From contig CM060733.1 of the NCBI GenBank assembly GCA_030704615.1, positions 31,684,001 through 31,744,000 of the forward strand: 60,000 nt of DNA. Direction: 5' to 3'. Made by a program: the position numbers and the translations under genes. A model generated the notes under the pieces. It did no database searches. It saw nothing but the letters and a program-made list of their open reading frames with translations, and had not been told where the DNA came from. This document shows positions 32,101-47,100 of this stretch, in pieces (position 1 is the stretch's first letter; each line of letters opens with the position of its first letter). This stretch comes from Takakia lepidozioides (lineage: Eukaryota > Streptophyta > Takakiopsida > Takakiales > Takakiaceae).

Positions 32101-35100
32101 TCCAGTCGGTCACCAGGTTTGCCCACACATCCAGCAGCAGCTCTACTTTTGTGCTGGCAGCTGTGGTTGAGTCTGGAATGTACCTCATAATTGTAGCTAA
32201 CAGTACTGAGGCATCACTTAAGCACGATGGCGGGGGTGCCACTTCCATTGAAGCTCCCTCCTGCATGAAAAGATATCATGAATGGAGCGAGTAGAACCTT
32301 TCATGACAAGAATACTTTGCAGGACAATCTGGACACTATTTACTAGGAGCCACACAAACATTAGGGGATTTGCATTTACATAAACCATCAACCAAAGACT
32401 AGTGCATAGATATTCAAAATACACATGATGCTTACCCTCCATCATGCTTGATCCATCCTCCCTGCCACTACCATTCTCTCCCTTGGCTCCCACTTTTTCT
32501 CTTGTATCCTGCTTTCTGTTGTCCAATAAGCCCTTTGAGCTTCCCTTCACCATTATAAAGTTGTTTTCTAAGTTGTTTTCGGGCTGCTTGTGGAGGGCCC
32601 CACTCTTCTGTGTTTCATGCTTTCTCTTGTCCCATAAGCTTCTTGAGCTTCCCACGGACGATACAAAGTATCATTTCATTCATTTCCATGCGGAATAAAG
32701 AAGATAGCAATGATCCTTAAGAATGTGCAAATATAGGTACTATCAGATGGCTGTCACAATAACTGTGAACCAAAAGAAAATTGATTGCAGACCTGTGAGG
32801 GAGTCAGCCATGCCCGCTGCAAAAGCTCAGCAAATGTGTTCGCCACAGTTGCACACCCAGCCTTCCACTTGGCCAGCGCCTTGCCGTTATCATCATCCTC
32901 ATCAGGCTCTGCACTATCCCATGCCTGAGCCAGCGAAGCAACTGCCGAAAATCCTAGCTCAACTGTCTGCACAACAAGGCGTAATTTTCTGAGGCTATTA
33001 TTCTAATTCCTTGGGTGAGATGTGGACAGCTTAGATGCGCAGGACAATGGCAGCCATCATCAGGACCTCAGTTCTCCTTTGTTTTAATGAATGGCTCATC
33101 AACCACAAGTATATGAGCCACAGCAATGTGGATGGCATGATACTCTTCCATGACATGTCCTTCATCAATTTCAGTGCGACACTCAGCCTGGTAAAATTCA
33201 TATTCCATTACCTGGGGCCAGGGTTCGGGATGAGGTGGGATATGCCGGGATATCTCCCATTTCACTGCAGCAGTGATGGCTGGGACATGGGGTGCCACTT
33301 CTTCTTCCCCTGCCTCTGCAGCTGTAGCCAGAAGCTGCAAACAGACAGTTGCCTCCTCTTCGTCTCGGATGCGTGATCCTGCAACAGTAGCTTGCAGCAG
33401 CGGCAACCACTGTAAGGGTTTGTACTCTTCCTGCCACAACAACAGGGAAAGAACACTTAATATTTCTCTTTGTGCATACTCTTTGTACCTGTACCTTTTC
33501 ATTGCTTAGAATTAAAAGTGACACTGGAAACATTGATCAGCAAATCAGATCTATAACCTACAGCATCATTATCCCAGTTTCACAAAATATGTTCTTTGTG
33601 ATTCACTATTCTATGCCATGGTATGTTCAACTGTCATGATTTGACCTAAATGCCTTGCCTACTCTGCAACAGTGTGCCAGTCTAGCTTGAAGAAGAAAAG
33701 AATGTTAACTACAGGATCTTGAATTAAAAATCCAGGATAGCTTGCCACATGACCATTTATGAAGCTTCTAAAGTTGCAGAAAGCACATCACTTGACTAAT
33801 GGTCAAAACCGATGGAACCTGGAGAAGTGAAGAGAGGGCTCCTGCTGCAGATGCTCGGACAGGTCGCCACGACACTCCACCAGCATTGGGTGCCACCAGT
33901 GCTTTGAGTAATGCATTATAAACCTCTTCATTCAATTCCTACTTCACAAAATAAACCATGAGACAACTAAGACAACCAGGAAAGAGATACATGTGGCAGT
34001 CCCAATGCTTGTTTCTTTGTGAGCTTTAAGGTAATGGCTACCCCAACTGAACAAATAGGAAGGCAAGTAAACCACATCAGAGGAAGTGCCCATCATTATC
34101 ATTATCATCATCAGCCAACAGCTCAGTGCGAACATGGGACACTTTCAGAACTCAAGAATGTCCAAAGTACCCTGACAAAATCTTGCATACCTCAGGCATG
34201 CACGTAGCCAGCTCCCCAAGCAACCAATTGGAGCTGGCCAGCACATGTGGAGCAGGTGACATCATACTGTACAAAGGAAAGACTCGTGTTCGGAGCAATG
34301 TAGTCACTTTTTCAGCAGATTGTGTCTTGAGAAACTGCATCACTCCCACACACAATTTAGTCTTGTGGTACGGCAGCTTGATACAGCAGTACAGAATATT
34401 ATGCAAGGGCCAAGGTACAGGTGAGAAGTAGAAAGAAAGAGGAAGCTCATTACGTCCACAGGAAGCGCAGAGGGCCCATGGGACATCGTAGAACAGCGCG
34501 ATAGAAGTAGAGAATCCAAACAGAGCGAAGCAAACAACCTATGTCTCAGGCACCCTGCCAGTTTCCATTACAACGTATTCTAATCTAGAGGTAGCCATCA
34601 GTATGCTATGATCATCAAAATATCCCCAGCAAACAACACGACTAAGCCCTAATCATAAGATCAGGAATGTGGTGATGTGGTCTCCAACCACTCACCTTTG
34701 GCAGACAACCTCAGAATTCTGAAGAAAAACAAGAGTTGGGAAATTTGCAAAACCCTGCTATACTGTGAGGAGTAGGTCTCAACAGTTTATTCCACACATT
34801 GACACTCTCTTAAGATGGGATAAACCTTTGCTGAACAGTTGTGCCAAAAAAGCCTCGGTGGTAGGCCAAGAAAAGGGAAGGGTTTTGCACCTCTTGAAGA
34901 CCACCGTAGGCCATCGTTACACCAAAGTAGCTGGCAGAAAACCCATCCCAATTACCAAACCAATTTGTCAAAACACTAGCCAACACTTAAGATGACTCCT
35001 GAGACAATATGGCAAACAGTATTCCCTCTGAATGCTCTACCCCTGAACTCTTGCAGTTTTCTGCATAAGAATTAGCAAATAAATATGGACCAGGTGAAAA

Positions 35101-38100
35101 AGATAGTCTACAGTTGACGAACCTGCAAAATGAAAATGAGTTGTGCACAAAGAATTGTGACCAGAATAAGGGAAGGCTAAAACGGACATAAAAATGCAAG
35201 GTAATATATGTTTATAGAGACACCATGGCACACACTTGATGGATGAGAAACATACTTGACAACTAATTCTGAGCTTGGTGGAGCTCCATTAGGAGGAAGA
35301 GGGAACCGGGACAAAAAGGGCATCACCAAAACCTCTCCTGCAGTGCCCTCCCCATTTTTTTCTTTCCCTTTGCCCTCCTTCTTCCTCTTCATTGTAGCAA
35401 CTTTCTTCATCCCACATGTAGTTGGCGGTTCCTGTATAATGCCACCCACACACTCCTTCGTAAGAACTTAACAGGATGCTTCCCTTCTTTGCGGGGGGCA
35501 CAGTGCGGAAGATGCAATAAACTTATTATGTCCACAGGAAACCCAGAGGGAGGAAGCAGATACAAAGAAAGAAACTTCAATGAGTCCACTTGAAAGCCCA
35601 AGAGGCCTATCAGACCAAGAGAGATTCAAAACTCTAAAGCTGTGATGAACTGGGTAAGCTCCTGGCTAATAATGCTTCAGACATTGGGCCCTTCTGTCAT
35701 CCTTACTTTAGCATCAACTGTCATACAAGAAGAATTCAGGCCCAGAAGAGCTACAGCAAATCTTTGCTTGAGCTTCTCAAATGAGCAAAAGAAGGTGCTG
35801 TGACAGTATATTTGTTGGTTTCAAGTAGGATCTATAATTGAGCATAGTACCCAATATAATGCATCAGGAAATGCTTGCTCGATTGATAGGACAGGTATAT
35901 ACCTACTGTCTGTTAGATGTCAGCTCAGATTTTGTTAGCTAGGGTTCTGTTAGGGTATTTGACAGCTAGGGATAGTTCTACCAGAAGGTTCCAGCACATG
36001 GTTCCGCCAGAAGTTTCTAGAGAACCCATGTAGGATTTAAGGGAAAGGCTGAGGCAATGCCCAGCACTTCTTCTAGCATTTTGGATGTGCTATCCTAGTA
36101 GATTGCAGAGAGAGGAGGAGGAGAAGTCCAGCATCTACTTTTGTAAGCTTTTCTTTTGCAGTAAGGAGCATTCTTGTTAGTACTAACTCTTTGGTTGGTT
36201 TAGGCTGTCAGTTTTTGTACTGCTGCTTGTGCTAGAAGCTATCAGTGCACTCTGAGAACAGAACGGGATGGGTAGCTCAGTCCCACCGGAATGGGGGAGG
36301 TCCTAGGTTCAATCCCTAGCCCGACCACACGCCAGTGGTTTTCCAACACTGTCAACATCCAGTTGAGATACCTTGCTGTAGAGAGGTACCCTAATGTTTG
36401 AGCTTCAGACTAGTGCTAAACACAAGGAGACATAAGAACATTTTTCTATCCATAGGAGGCCCGAACAGCACACAGGACACTGTAGAACTACAAGACAAAA
36501 TCAGGAAGTCTCGTAAAACTGGAAATGTTGACTGACTGCAGGTAAGCTGCTAAGCACTGTGGACCCTCATAGGTGAAGGCCTCTGCTACAAAAGACAGTA
36601 GTGGAGCTACTGTATTAGCATATAGTTTATGTAACGCCTCAACTTGCAGCATATGTAATGTTCCCATGGAGCGATAGCAGATCAATTGAGTATAATCTGA
36701 ATGGATGCAAGACAGGCATCATACATACTGGACAGCTCCTAGCCTCAGAACAAGAGAGCCTCTGGGGCATTAAGAATTCTGTCCATTCTCGTTGTTCTAC
36801 TCTGTCCCATTGGACCTTGTGGACGTTATATAATTTACTCATTTTTTTCCTTGGACGTTTTAACGTATCAGTTTCACTACTTTCCATTTTGTCCCATAAG
36901 CTCTGTGAGCTTTCCGCGGATGTTATAAAGCACCATTTCATTTCCTTTCAGAAATGCTTTGTATTTTTCATGTATGCTAGGTGAGGGAGCTTACCTAGCA
37001 AATATTTCCATTGAGGAAGGTCATACATTGCTTGGCAGCTTGGACGAAGCGTCGACTCTAAGACAATCCCTTGAGCAATAGTTGCTTTTGGGGTGCTTGT
37101 GGCCCCTCTCTCTTTCTTCCTCTTGTCCCGTATGCTCTTTGAGCTTCCCACAGATGTTGTAAAGTAACATTTCATTTAGTAGGCCTTCTGACTCCTCTGC
37201 CCTGTGGAAGACTACCAAAAGGCAATGCTGCCTCTCTCCATCTCGAAGGAAAATGCAACAAATCTAATTTCCGTCACTGTCCAACCAAAAAGTGGCTTTT
37301 TGACTCTGTTGTCACTCTATGTGACTCTGAACTCTGAGCCCTTGGAATCCTGGTTTCTTGGTGGGAGGAAAACCTTCAACCTCTACAGTCGTCTTTACTT
37401 CGAGGACTGCTGGGAGCTAGGTGCACAACGCCATTCAGGTCTTATATGCCAAATTTGCTTGCATAGCCCTCAAGCTCAAGGCCATATTTTAACTCGCTGG
37501 TTGAGATCTCTGGGCCCCAAGTGGTTTACAGCCGGTGACAGCATTGTCAACTATACAAGAAGGGTGACAGAGAAGAACCGGGGAACTACCGTGGCATCAC
37601 GCTCCTCAATGCTGTTGGCAAGACATTCTGCAGAGTTATAAGTACTCGTCTCGAGGTTGATCTGGAGTCTAGAGGTTGTTTCCACAAAGGCCAAGCTGGC
37701 TTTCGGTGAAACAGGGGCTGTGTGGATCATATCTTCAGTCTAAGCCAGATTATCCAGGGAAGGAAAAAAGAAGGGAAACCCACTTATGTTTTTTTCCTGG
37801 ATGTCAAAAAGGCTTATGACACAGTGTGGAGAGATGGCCTATGGTTCCGCCTTAGGTCTTGTGGGATCAAGGGAAAGATGTGGAGAGTTGTCCACAACTT
37901 GTATGCTCACACCAAAAGCTGTGTCACTGTTAACGGACAGAAGTCCAACTTCTTTGACATAGACCAAGGTGTAGCTCAAGGATGTACTCTCTCCCTTCTG
38001 CTCTTCAATGTTTTCATCAATCAACTCCTCGAGGATGTGGAAAGTGAGGGATTTGGGTTAAGGGTGGGTGATACCACCATACCAGCCCTTATGTTTGCGG

Positions 38101-41100
38101 ATGACTTCGCAGGCATAGGGGAGACTCCAACCAATCTCCAGGAGTTGATTGATTGCGCGAAGAGATACTTTGATCTTTGGGGGCTAGAGGGTAATGTCAG
38201 CAAATGTGCAGTGGTAACATTCAACGACAGAGGAGAGGGAGGAAGTGATCTTAAGTGGCAGTGGGGTAGCCAAGAGATCCCGGTCCTGCCTTCCTACACT
38301 TACCTGGGCATTGTGTTTTCCTCCAATTGTAATTGGGATGCACATATCCGGAAAGTTGTTCAAACTGGCAAGGGCAAAGCTCTGGGCTCACTAAATTTTT
38401 CCACTGCAGAGGGGTCAACTCTGAGGTTAAGAAAACCATGCTTTGTCGCGTTATTAGACCTGCCTTGGAGTACGGATCTGCAATATGGGTTGATGACTCC
38501 AACCAGGCTAAGTCTCTAGAATCCATTCAAGTGGGGGTGCTTAAGGAGTGTATGTCAGCATGCTCCAAAACAGCCAATGTGGCTGTTCGGGGTGAGTTTG
38601 GCATTCCGTCCTTAAGCTCCCGACGAGATGAATTCAAGGTCAGATGGTGGGGTCAGCTGCAACATATGTCCAACACCAGGTATCCTAAGTTAATCGGCTC
38701 TATATCTTGGAAACAGGACCGCCCTGTCAAACAGGCCAAGTCCTGGCAGAAGAGAGTAGAAGAGATTCTCAAGGACCTGGACCTGGATCCGCAAGTCTTG
38801 ACCCTGCTGGATAAATCTGACAGGCTGTAGTGTCCAAAGCCACGTCTGTTGCCATGAGATTGTCTGATGAAAATGAAGTTAGGCAGAAAACTTCCCTGAA
38901 CTTGTTTCCAGTCAGTGACATGGGGGAGGACATCTTGGATGACCTCAAGGGTCTACCCACTCTCGGCACTAGACTGAAATTTAAACTCAGGGCAGGAAGC
39001 CTACCTTTGAACAGCAAACAGAAGCAGAGAGGAAAGGGAGATTGCAATTGCCCGTTGTGTGGGCAATCTGAAGACAGTATTCGTTTTCTGATACACTGTC
39101 CGGGGTTCTCTCACCAAAGAGGCGCTCTCTTCAAATCTATCAAGGGAATTGTGCCTGTACCCCTGTTTACCAACTTTGAAAGTCTCGAGGCTGAGCCAAA
39201 AGCCCAGGCCCTCCTGAGGCCTAGTTTTTGGGCAAATCACACACAGCAGATTGATGCTTGTGTGAAGGGATTTCTAGAGGATATCTGGAAAACCCGGATT
39301 AATTCTATATATGAAGGTAAGTCTTACTACCAACGTCAGCCCCTGACAGAGGTAGGTTCTGTCCCTTTTGTTCCCGCTCAAACTGGGCGCGGGGTCAATG
39401 GCCACAAGGCTACGGCAAACAACGTCTTATGAGTACAATCTATGAGACTCAAAGCGGTTGGCTTGAAGGCATGCTAGTATGCTCATGTCTCCACTTCTTT
39501 GAATGCCATGGCTGCTGTCTCTTAACAAAACCAGGGGAGCCTGGAAATCGTGGCCAAGCATGGCAGGAACAGGCTTAGGGCACCTTTCCATGTGACCCCC
39601 AGAAGCTGACGTCATTTAGTCAAGCCTTGGAAATGCCTTGCACTGTGATCTTTCAACCCTCTCAACACATTCTGGGGTGGGGGGTTGGGAGTTGTAAGCC
39701 GCCGCGGAATCTTGGGCTGTCCATGGGTCCCAGGCAGTCTATCCACCCTGCCATAGCAGGTCAGAATCACAGGATAACCGTCACTATTGAAATTAACAGG
39801 GTTTCGTCTTCTCGTTGAAGCAATGACCTACACAGCTCTGTCTGTCTCATCGAGATGAAGAGACAAGTCTCCCGCGACCTGTCTAAGCGGTGGCACCCCA
39901 TCACTACCTGGTATCCACAGGTGGCAAAAGCAAGGCTCGTCGCCCTTTATCCATGGACCATGGGTGACCCAGACACTGCCCTATGTTATCCACAGGTCAC
40001 ATGGAAAGAGGCCCTTATCAGGAGTAGCTGTCAGCACTCCATCTTCAATCAGCGGCACCCCATTCAACAAAGCTGTGACGCTTGTGCAAGCCTGGCAGCC
40101 CTGGAAAAGGGCAACGAGGTCCACGGTGACATCATCAGAGCTGGAATTGTCTTCTACCATGACAACTTCCACATCCTCCACCATAATAGAATCGTACAGC
40201 TGAATTACTTGTCTGCAACTCTATCGCCCTCTCTTCAAAAAAAAACAAAAATGAAGGTGGGGGGGGGTTTAGACATTGGGAAGGTTCAGGGTTGACTCAC
40301 ACAAGCAGATACAGAGTGTTAGATGGGACAACCCAGAGTGTGCGGATAGCTTGTGTCCAGCATGCATTAGAGCAGGCAGACAGGAGATTGAGACTGAAGA
40401 ACATTTCTTCCTCCCGTTTCCTCTCTACTAAAGGATCTGGGCCTGTTACAGTGCCTGTTCCGGGACAGCCAATCAGACCTTGCTGAGGTCTTCCATTATA
40501 TGAGGACCAGAAATGCCTGGCAGCATATGTACATGAGGCCCTTCACCTTAGAGAATCTCATAAGGCTGAATCTAGACACTGAGTTTTTGGGCTGCTTGTT
40601 GAGGCCCTCACGTCCTTATTGTATGATACTTTCTTTATCCACATTCTGGAACAGTTCTCCAAAGACTATGGGCTGCAAGTCAATCTTAGCAAGACCAAGA
40701 TCATGGTCTTTAATGGTCAGGCTAGACTCATCTTCAACCACCAGGAAATTGAGATTGTGAAATCAGACCGGTATCTGGGTCTGGTTATCCACTCCCCCAA
40801 ATTCCACTTTGCAGCCACTGCCCTGGACAGATCGACTAAAGGGAAGGCGGCCTCCATCCGCCTTCAGGCCAAATGCAAACAAATACACCTACATCACCCC
40901 CCAACCAAAAAGTGGCTGTTTGACAGCGTTGTCAACCCTGCTACCCTCTATGGTTGTGAATTCTGGGCACCTGGTGTTCCTGTCTCCTGGTGGGAAAAGA
41001 ATCTGGAACCATTGCAGTCATCCTTTCTCCAAGAAAATGCTTGACGCCAGAAGCACAACTCCATCTCATATCCTAGGTGCAGAGTTCGCATGCGTGCCAC

Positions 41101-44100
41101 TGCAAACCGAGGCCCTCTTCTGGCTTACAATCTTTCTCCATAGATTACACGCCCTTCCACCCAAGGGGCTCGTGGCAAGAGCCCTCGCAACATCTATGAG
41201 GCTCAAAGCTACAGGTTTCAGGCACTCCTGGTATGCTCGAGTGGACAGTTTATTTCAGCGCAATGGACTCTCTACTGCTTCCCTATTACCAATGAATCCA
41301 GAAGGGGTGGACATCACATCCAGACATGACCGCAACAGACTCATTAGGAGAGGACTTATGGAATTACATGTCAAGAGAACTTGGAAGCTACCCAATCTCA
41401 CGACAAACCTCCACTTCTATCGAGAGACATTCTTGGTGCTCCGAGATGATAGAATCTTGAGGCCAAATTACCTTTCGGCATCTTTATCTCCTTCCCTCCT
41501 GAGGGCATTGGGGCGGTTCAGGGTGGGTTCCCACAACCTACAGATAGAGACTGGCAGATGGGAAAACCTGCAACGGGAGGACCGCCTATGTCCAGCTTGC
41601 ATAGGGTGCAGCCGGGAAATTGAAACTGAAGAACACTTCTTCTTCTACTGCCCTCTATACTACCCGATCCGTGGGAGATTCCACTGTTTATTCAGAGGAA
41701 CCCAATCTCTCACTGAAGTCTTCCACTATGAGGATCAGAAATGCCTGGCAGCTTACCTGCACGAGGCCTTCACCCGTAGACAATCACTAGAACAATAGTT
41801 CTTATTCTTGGGGTTTTGGCTTTGTTTCCTCTCACATGTTTTCTTCCATTTTGTCCCATAAGCTCTATGAGCTTCCCGCGAACGTTATAAAGCACCATTT
41901 CATTTCATTTCATTTCATCTATCCCATAAGCTCTTGAGCTTCCCCTGGATGTTATAAAGTTCCTTTCCTTTCCTTGGATTAGCTACCACTCTCCCCTCGT
42001 TAGCATTCAGAGTGTTTCTCTGATTACCAACCCTGTCTGGGGCAGCATTTCCTCCCTAAGAAAGAGAGGCAGACAGAGACAGGGAAAGCAGCACATTCAG
42101 GGAGTTTAAGCTGGTAAGAAAACCCGTAAGACGAGCAAACCTTGGCTGTAGCAATGAGACCAAGCAAATTTAATGCACTTTGTCGAGGAGTCATCAGGTC
42201 CTCTTTCCACCCACTTGCTTCATCCTGCGCCAAAAGCAACTACTGTCTAGCATCACTATGTTCATTGCAAACAGACAGAGGATAATTGACAAAGGCCCTC
42301 ACCAAGAAGTCGGTGATTGCCAAGTCAGACAAACAGTACAGATGAGAATAAAGATATTCCAGACAAAGAAGTTGGAGAGAAACATAGACAGTTAGAATAC
42401 TCTGCCAGGCTAAGATGTCAATCTTAATTAGGCCCCAACGAAGAGATACTGATGCTCTCCTCACCTAGTCAACACTTGTTCATAAATAGCACAGAGTACA
42501 CAATAGCTAGTTATACCAAATCTGAAGGAAGATTTTTGCGCAGGTACTCATCTTCGTCCTCCTGCCACTCCACCATATCCTGCAGAATGATCCAATTTTA
42601 TTATTTCTCGAGCTTCCTTCTCTGAATTATCTACTTTCAGTATTGCATGCATTAAAAACATCACCTTGCCGGAGGTCTACAGGAAACTAAACCACATGAA
42701 CAATATATTCTATCAACACCAACATGTACCTTCTCATTCATTTTGAGGGCAGGAAAGATTGCACTCTCTAAGAGACATGAAAAACAAGGTGCCATGAGCC
42801 GCCATCCCTGCCATACCAACAGCATCCTACTCACATTTCTCAGCAAAATCCTCATTTATTGGTAATATGTCCATTGGCAAGCACATCCGATACCACTGAC
42901 ATAACAAGCTGGTACTTTGCTCTTAGAGAACCGTGAACACAAAAAGAAGATGAACGGTGTGATAAAACTCAAGGTTACTCTCAGTTGACCTGATTGCTTC
43001 CAAATAAAGACCATCGCAGTTCACCTGAAGCTTCAATTGGCATGAACACTGGTGGAACCACATACAAGGCATGACACATGAAAAGGAATCGTGTACAAGT
43101 TGTCCTCATTCTGTTTTGAAGCAACCAGGCTGAGTGACACTTACAGGTCCAGTCTCAAGAATGTTGGAGACCAGATCAAATGACAGTGACATGATATGTT
43201 CCTGCATCGGATGAAGGTCCTGCAGAACCGAACGACGACCATCAATCGAGTTAGGTGCCTGATGACCTTAAAATCACTAACAAATACAAGTATCTGTGTC
43301 TAACCAAATGCTATCCATCATCACCATTCTCTATTTTCACGAGAGGAAGATCCACTAAACCTCAGGTAGTTTCAGTATCTTAGAAGTTGGGACTTACCTT
43401 GGCGTTCACAACTTTCCTCACAACTTTGAGTGCTGTATTTGACATTGCAGGTAGATACCTAAAGCATCACCCATCCAAGGCTGTAGTTATGCACAAGTTT
43501 GACATCACTAAGGCACACACTCGTCAACCTACTAAAAGACTAAGAGTTCTAGCCTCCCTATGTGCTGTAAGACACCATTATTCTTCTCAGCATGCTCACA
43601 AAATCAGAGTGGCAAGTGTGTGGAAGTGCACAGATAAACTATCTGCAGAGACCATTTACCTATATATCATGTGAATGCAATTTGCTATCCTTGTTGACAG
43701 CAGCCCACCCTCAAGGAGGATTTTAAAATGAAGAGTGGGGAGACACGCAACAATCTTACTTGTCAACATGCTTAAGATGCCGCACTACCAGGTTGCTGCA
43801 GATTTGAAGCACCCTCTTCCAAGTTTTGAGCCTCGGCTGCTGCTCACGAGAGTCCAATCGTTTCTCAAGCATCACCATATCCAGCAACACCATGAGATCT
43901 TGGAACCACTGTCCCAGGCATGAGAGGAGCGATGCTGGCATGTGCGACTTTATCTGTCACCCCTCCCACATGCAGGAAAATAAGTCTCCAGTTGGTGAAC
44001 TAATATGGAGGTACATGATCCTTGCACAAACCTAAAATTCATTCTCCTGAGGGGAATGTAGGCTTGAGGCATACATTCACTAGGAAACCCAGGATGATAT

Positions 44101-47100
44101 TGTGAGATTGAGTTTTCATGAGCATACATTCTCATTTAGAAAAGAAAATTACCCAAGCCACCAGCCCTGGCCAACAATCAAAGCCATGGAAATGAACCAA
44201 AGTAGGTCAGCACTTTCACACAATCCAGTTGCGCAAACTCCAAATATTCCATGTCTTGTTTGAACCCACAATGGCTTCTTTCTATGGGCAAACACAAGCA
44301 CATTCAATGGGAATAGACAAATCTTGATTGGAAAGATTCATATCATCAACAGGTCTTACGGCAAGGTGGAAGGACTTGCACAGGATCAGGAGAATGTTGT
44401 CATGCTGAGCACAACCCTCGTCCTTTGATGCTGCCACCTGTGTGTATTTGCACAATTCCACCCTATATGTGAAGGTTAGGACCTGAAATCAACTATCAAA
44501 ACACTGTCAAGCCACCTTTATACTCTACTGTGATCCCGTCTAATTATTTTCTCAGATAAGCCATCAGTTTGTGAATTTGTGCCACCAAAAGTCCCAAGAG
44601 CTTGCTAGGTTGAGTACCAAAACAGAAGTACCCAACATGTTCAGAAAAACACAAACCCACATGTACGCATGTGTCTAGAAGGAGCAACAGATATGGGCTT
44701 GTCTTGGTGCTGAGTTGGAGTCCATAAAGTCCTAAAGGATGGAACTTTAGAACGTCAACCGGAAGCTCAAAGTGCTTATGAAAAGATGAAAGAATGATGC
44801 AAGACAGAGAGAAGGCGGGCCTTCAAAGCAACCTGAAAGCAACCACTACTATTCACAATCCAGAGATTCTCTAAGGTGGAGAGATTCGTGAGGTGTGCTG
44901 CCAGGCATTTCTGGTCGTCATAATGATAGACCTCTGGAGAAACAACTATAAAACATCCATGGAAAGCTCAAAGAGAGATACTCTAAATTTACATGTCGAT
45001 TGATGGATGTATGAGCCTGGGCAGGCTTCAATACCTGCTGTACAAGATGATGGAAGATGCCATGCAGAGGTGTAACCAGCTCCTTGACAACCAGCTCCAA
45101 TTGCTGAGGAACAGGCTCATGTGCCACTGTTGGGTCCTTGAAATACTACACACCCACCACACCAACTTCAACGTAGTTCTCTTCACTCATACAAATGGAA
45201 ATTCACGATGTAAATAGCTGACAGCACCTGCTTGACAATAGATCCACAAACAACATTCACCGCCGCCGACGGCACCCCAGCTTCCACGGAGGTTGACAGA
45301 CAGGCAGAAACAAGAGCTTGAAACCCTAACACAATTACCCTCACTGTGGCCTAGCTGCAGGGTATGTTCTTGCCCTCTAGAATTGCCTTTAAAGCAATAG
45401 AAATGTCTTCAGTGAACTGAGAAGTTCAGCACAAAGAACAGTAGCGAACCTGAAAGGGTTTGATTATAGTTTGAAGTGCAATAAGAACATTCAATGTTTT
45501 CAGCTCAGATTTCCCTGTTCCATGCACCAGGTCACTGTTCTGCGTTGCTGTCTTGAGTGCTGGCACAAGTTCTGGCCATGTCATTTGCTTCGTGAAATCA
45601 TTCACTGCTACCAGGCGAAACTGCAGTCACAAGAAAGAGCCAACCTTGGTCAGTGGGTGACCTGGTGCTAGTCTAGCTGATATTGGCAGCACCATTGAAG
45701 ATCTCAAAGTATTAAATAAATCTGCACTAAACCCTTAAGATGCAGAAACGGCTAACCGAGAAGGCTATGCTTTGGTTGCTTAGGGAAAAGCAGCAGGAGG
45801 GAATACATAGTTAGTACGCAAGAAGAGCCCATTGTTACATGTAAAAACCAAGAGTCAATCCATAGCATCTCCTTATTGACCATAAGAAGACAGCATCTTT
45901 AATAAAATTGTTCTTGCACAAACAAGGCCTGTAAGGGCAAACATCCTAGATCAGAGCAAAAGATATTTATGAACAATATCATCCAGAGCTAGTATCGTTC
46001 AGTAAATTATGAGATTGAGCACCAAAATGCCAGAACAATTTGCAGAATTTGCCAGTGTAAAGAGTTGAGGCTCACTTGAATGCGAGGCTTCATGGGTTGA
46101 TGCAAGGGTTCATTTGATGGGTCATAGACCCAGTTACTAAACCTCGGCACTATGAAACTATTGGAAATCTGTTAGGTCACCCATTTCAAAGTTCCCTTGA
46201 AATGAAATCCCACTATTCAGCCCACCGAATCAATAAACATGCAATTCCTCTATGGAACCTCAAGCTGTTGTGCTAGGTCAATGCCAAGTAGCAGGCTGGC
46301 TGGATCAGCAAGCAGATATTAGTAGCGTCAGAACAGCTTGTGCCAAATTGCAACATAATGCACAGTCACATCCCTACATAATTATGTGTGCACTCATCCA
46401 TAGGACTGACCACAGCTCCTCATTGAACGACTCAAAAGAGACTTACAGATTCTGCCAAGATCTTGAGGACTAGACCGTCAACGCGCAAAAGCACCTCCAC
46501 AAGCTGATTCCTGAACTCGCGTCTTTCTTCATGGGAGATTGCATCGTCCTCATTCCATTGATTCTTTAAGAAATTCTTGAGATATGTGGCTGCAGCAACT
46601 CGCTGCCCTTTCTCCTGGCCCCCTGCCCACAGCCCAGAAACATGGTAATCTCACCTCTGAGAATTGCCTGTCCAATGTTATTTGAGAAAGTAGGACCTTT
46701 GCAATTATGTGTTAATTTCTGCAAGAGAAAATGTCTATATTTCCCAACTTCATCGTCAGCAACATTAGCCTTTTTGTTTGTTAGTGTCACCAGGTATTGA
46801 CAAATGGCTCAGGAGCAGCATTACCTCTTCAATAGCAAGGATAAATGAAAAATCAAGACTAACTTTCTGTACTCTTGGTGGGAAAATTGCAGAACATGTC
46901 CAGCGGTACAACAGGATGCGTATATAGTCTTGCCATTTCCATTCAAACCTCCAGTGAAACTACACCCTCTCTACACGATTAAGAAAAACATTCAAGTAGG
47001 GCATGCCCCAAAATTGGACGTTTTACAAGCTCGAATCATACGTTCGTCTCATTAAATACAGTAGGATGTGATTCTTCGAACCTTAGGTTTCTGATAATGC

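Noticed and set aside
34984-35085. Candidate importin exon reading GILFAILSQE
   Set aside because: It lacks a GT donor. The true exon (YFGVTMAYGGLQE, 34891-34930) has proper borders, phase and family match.
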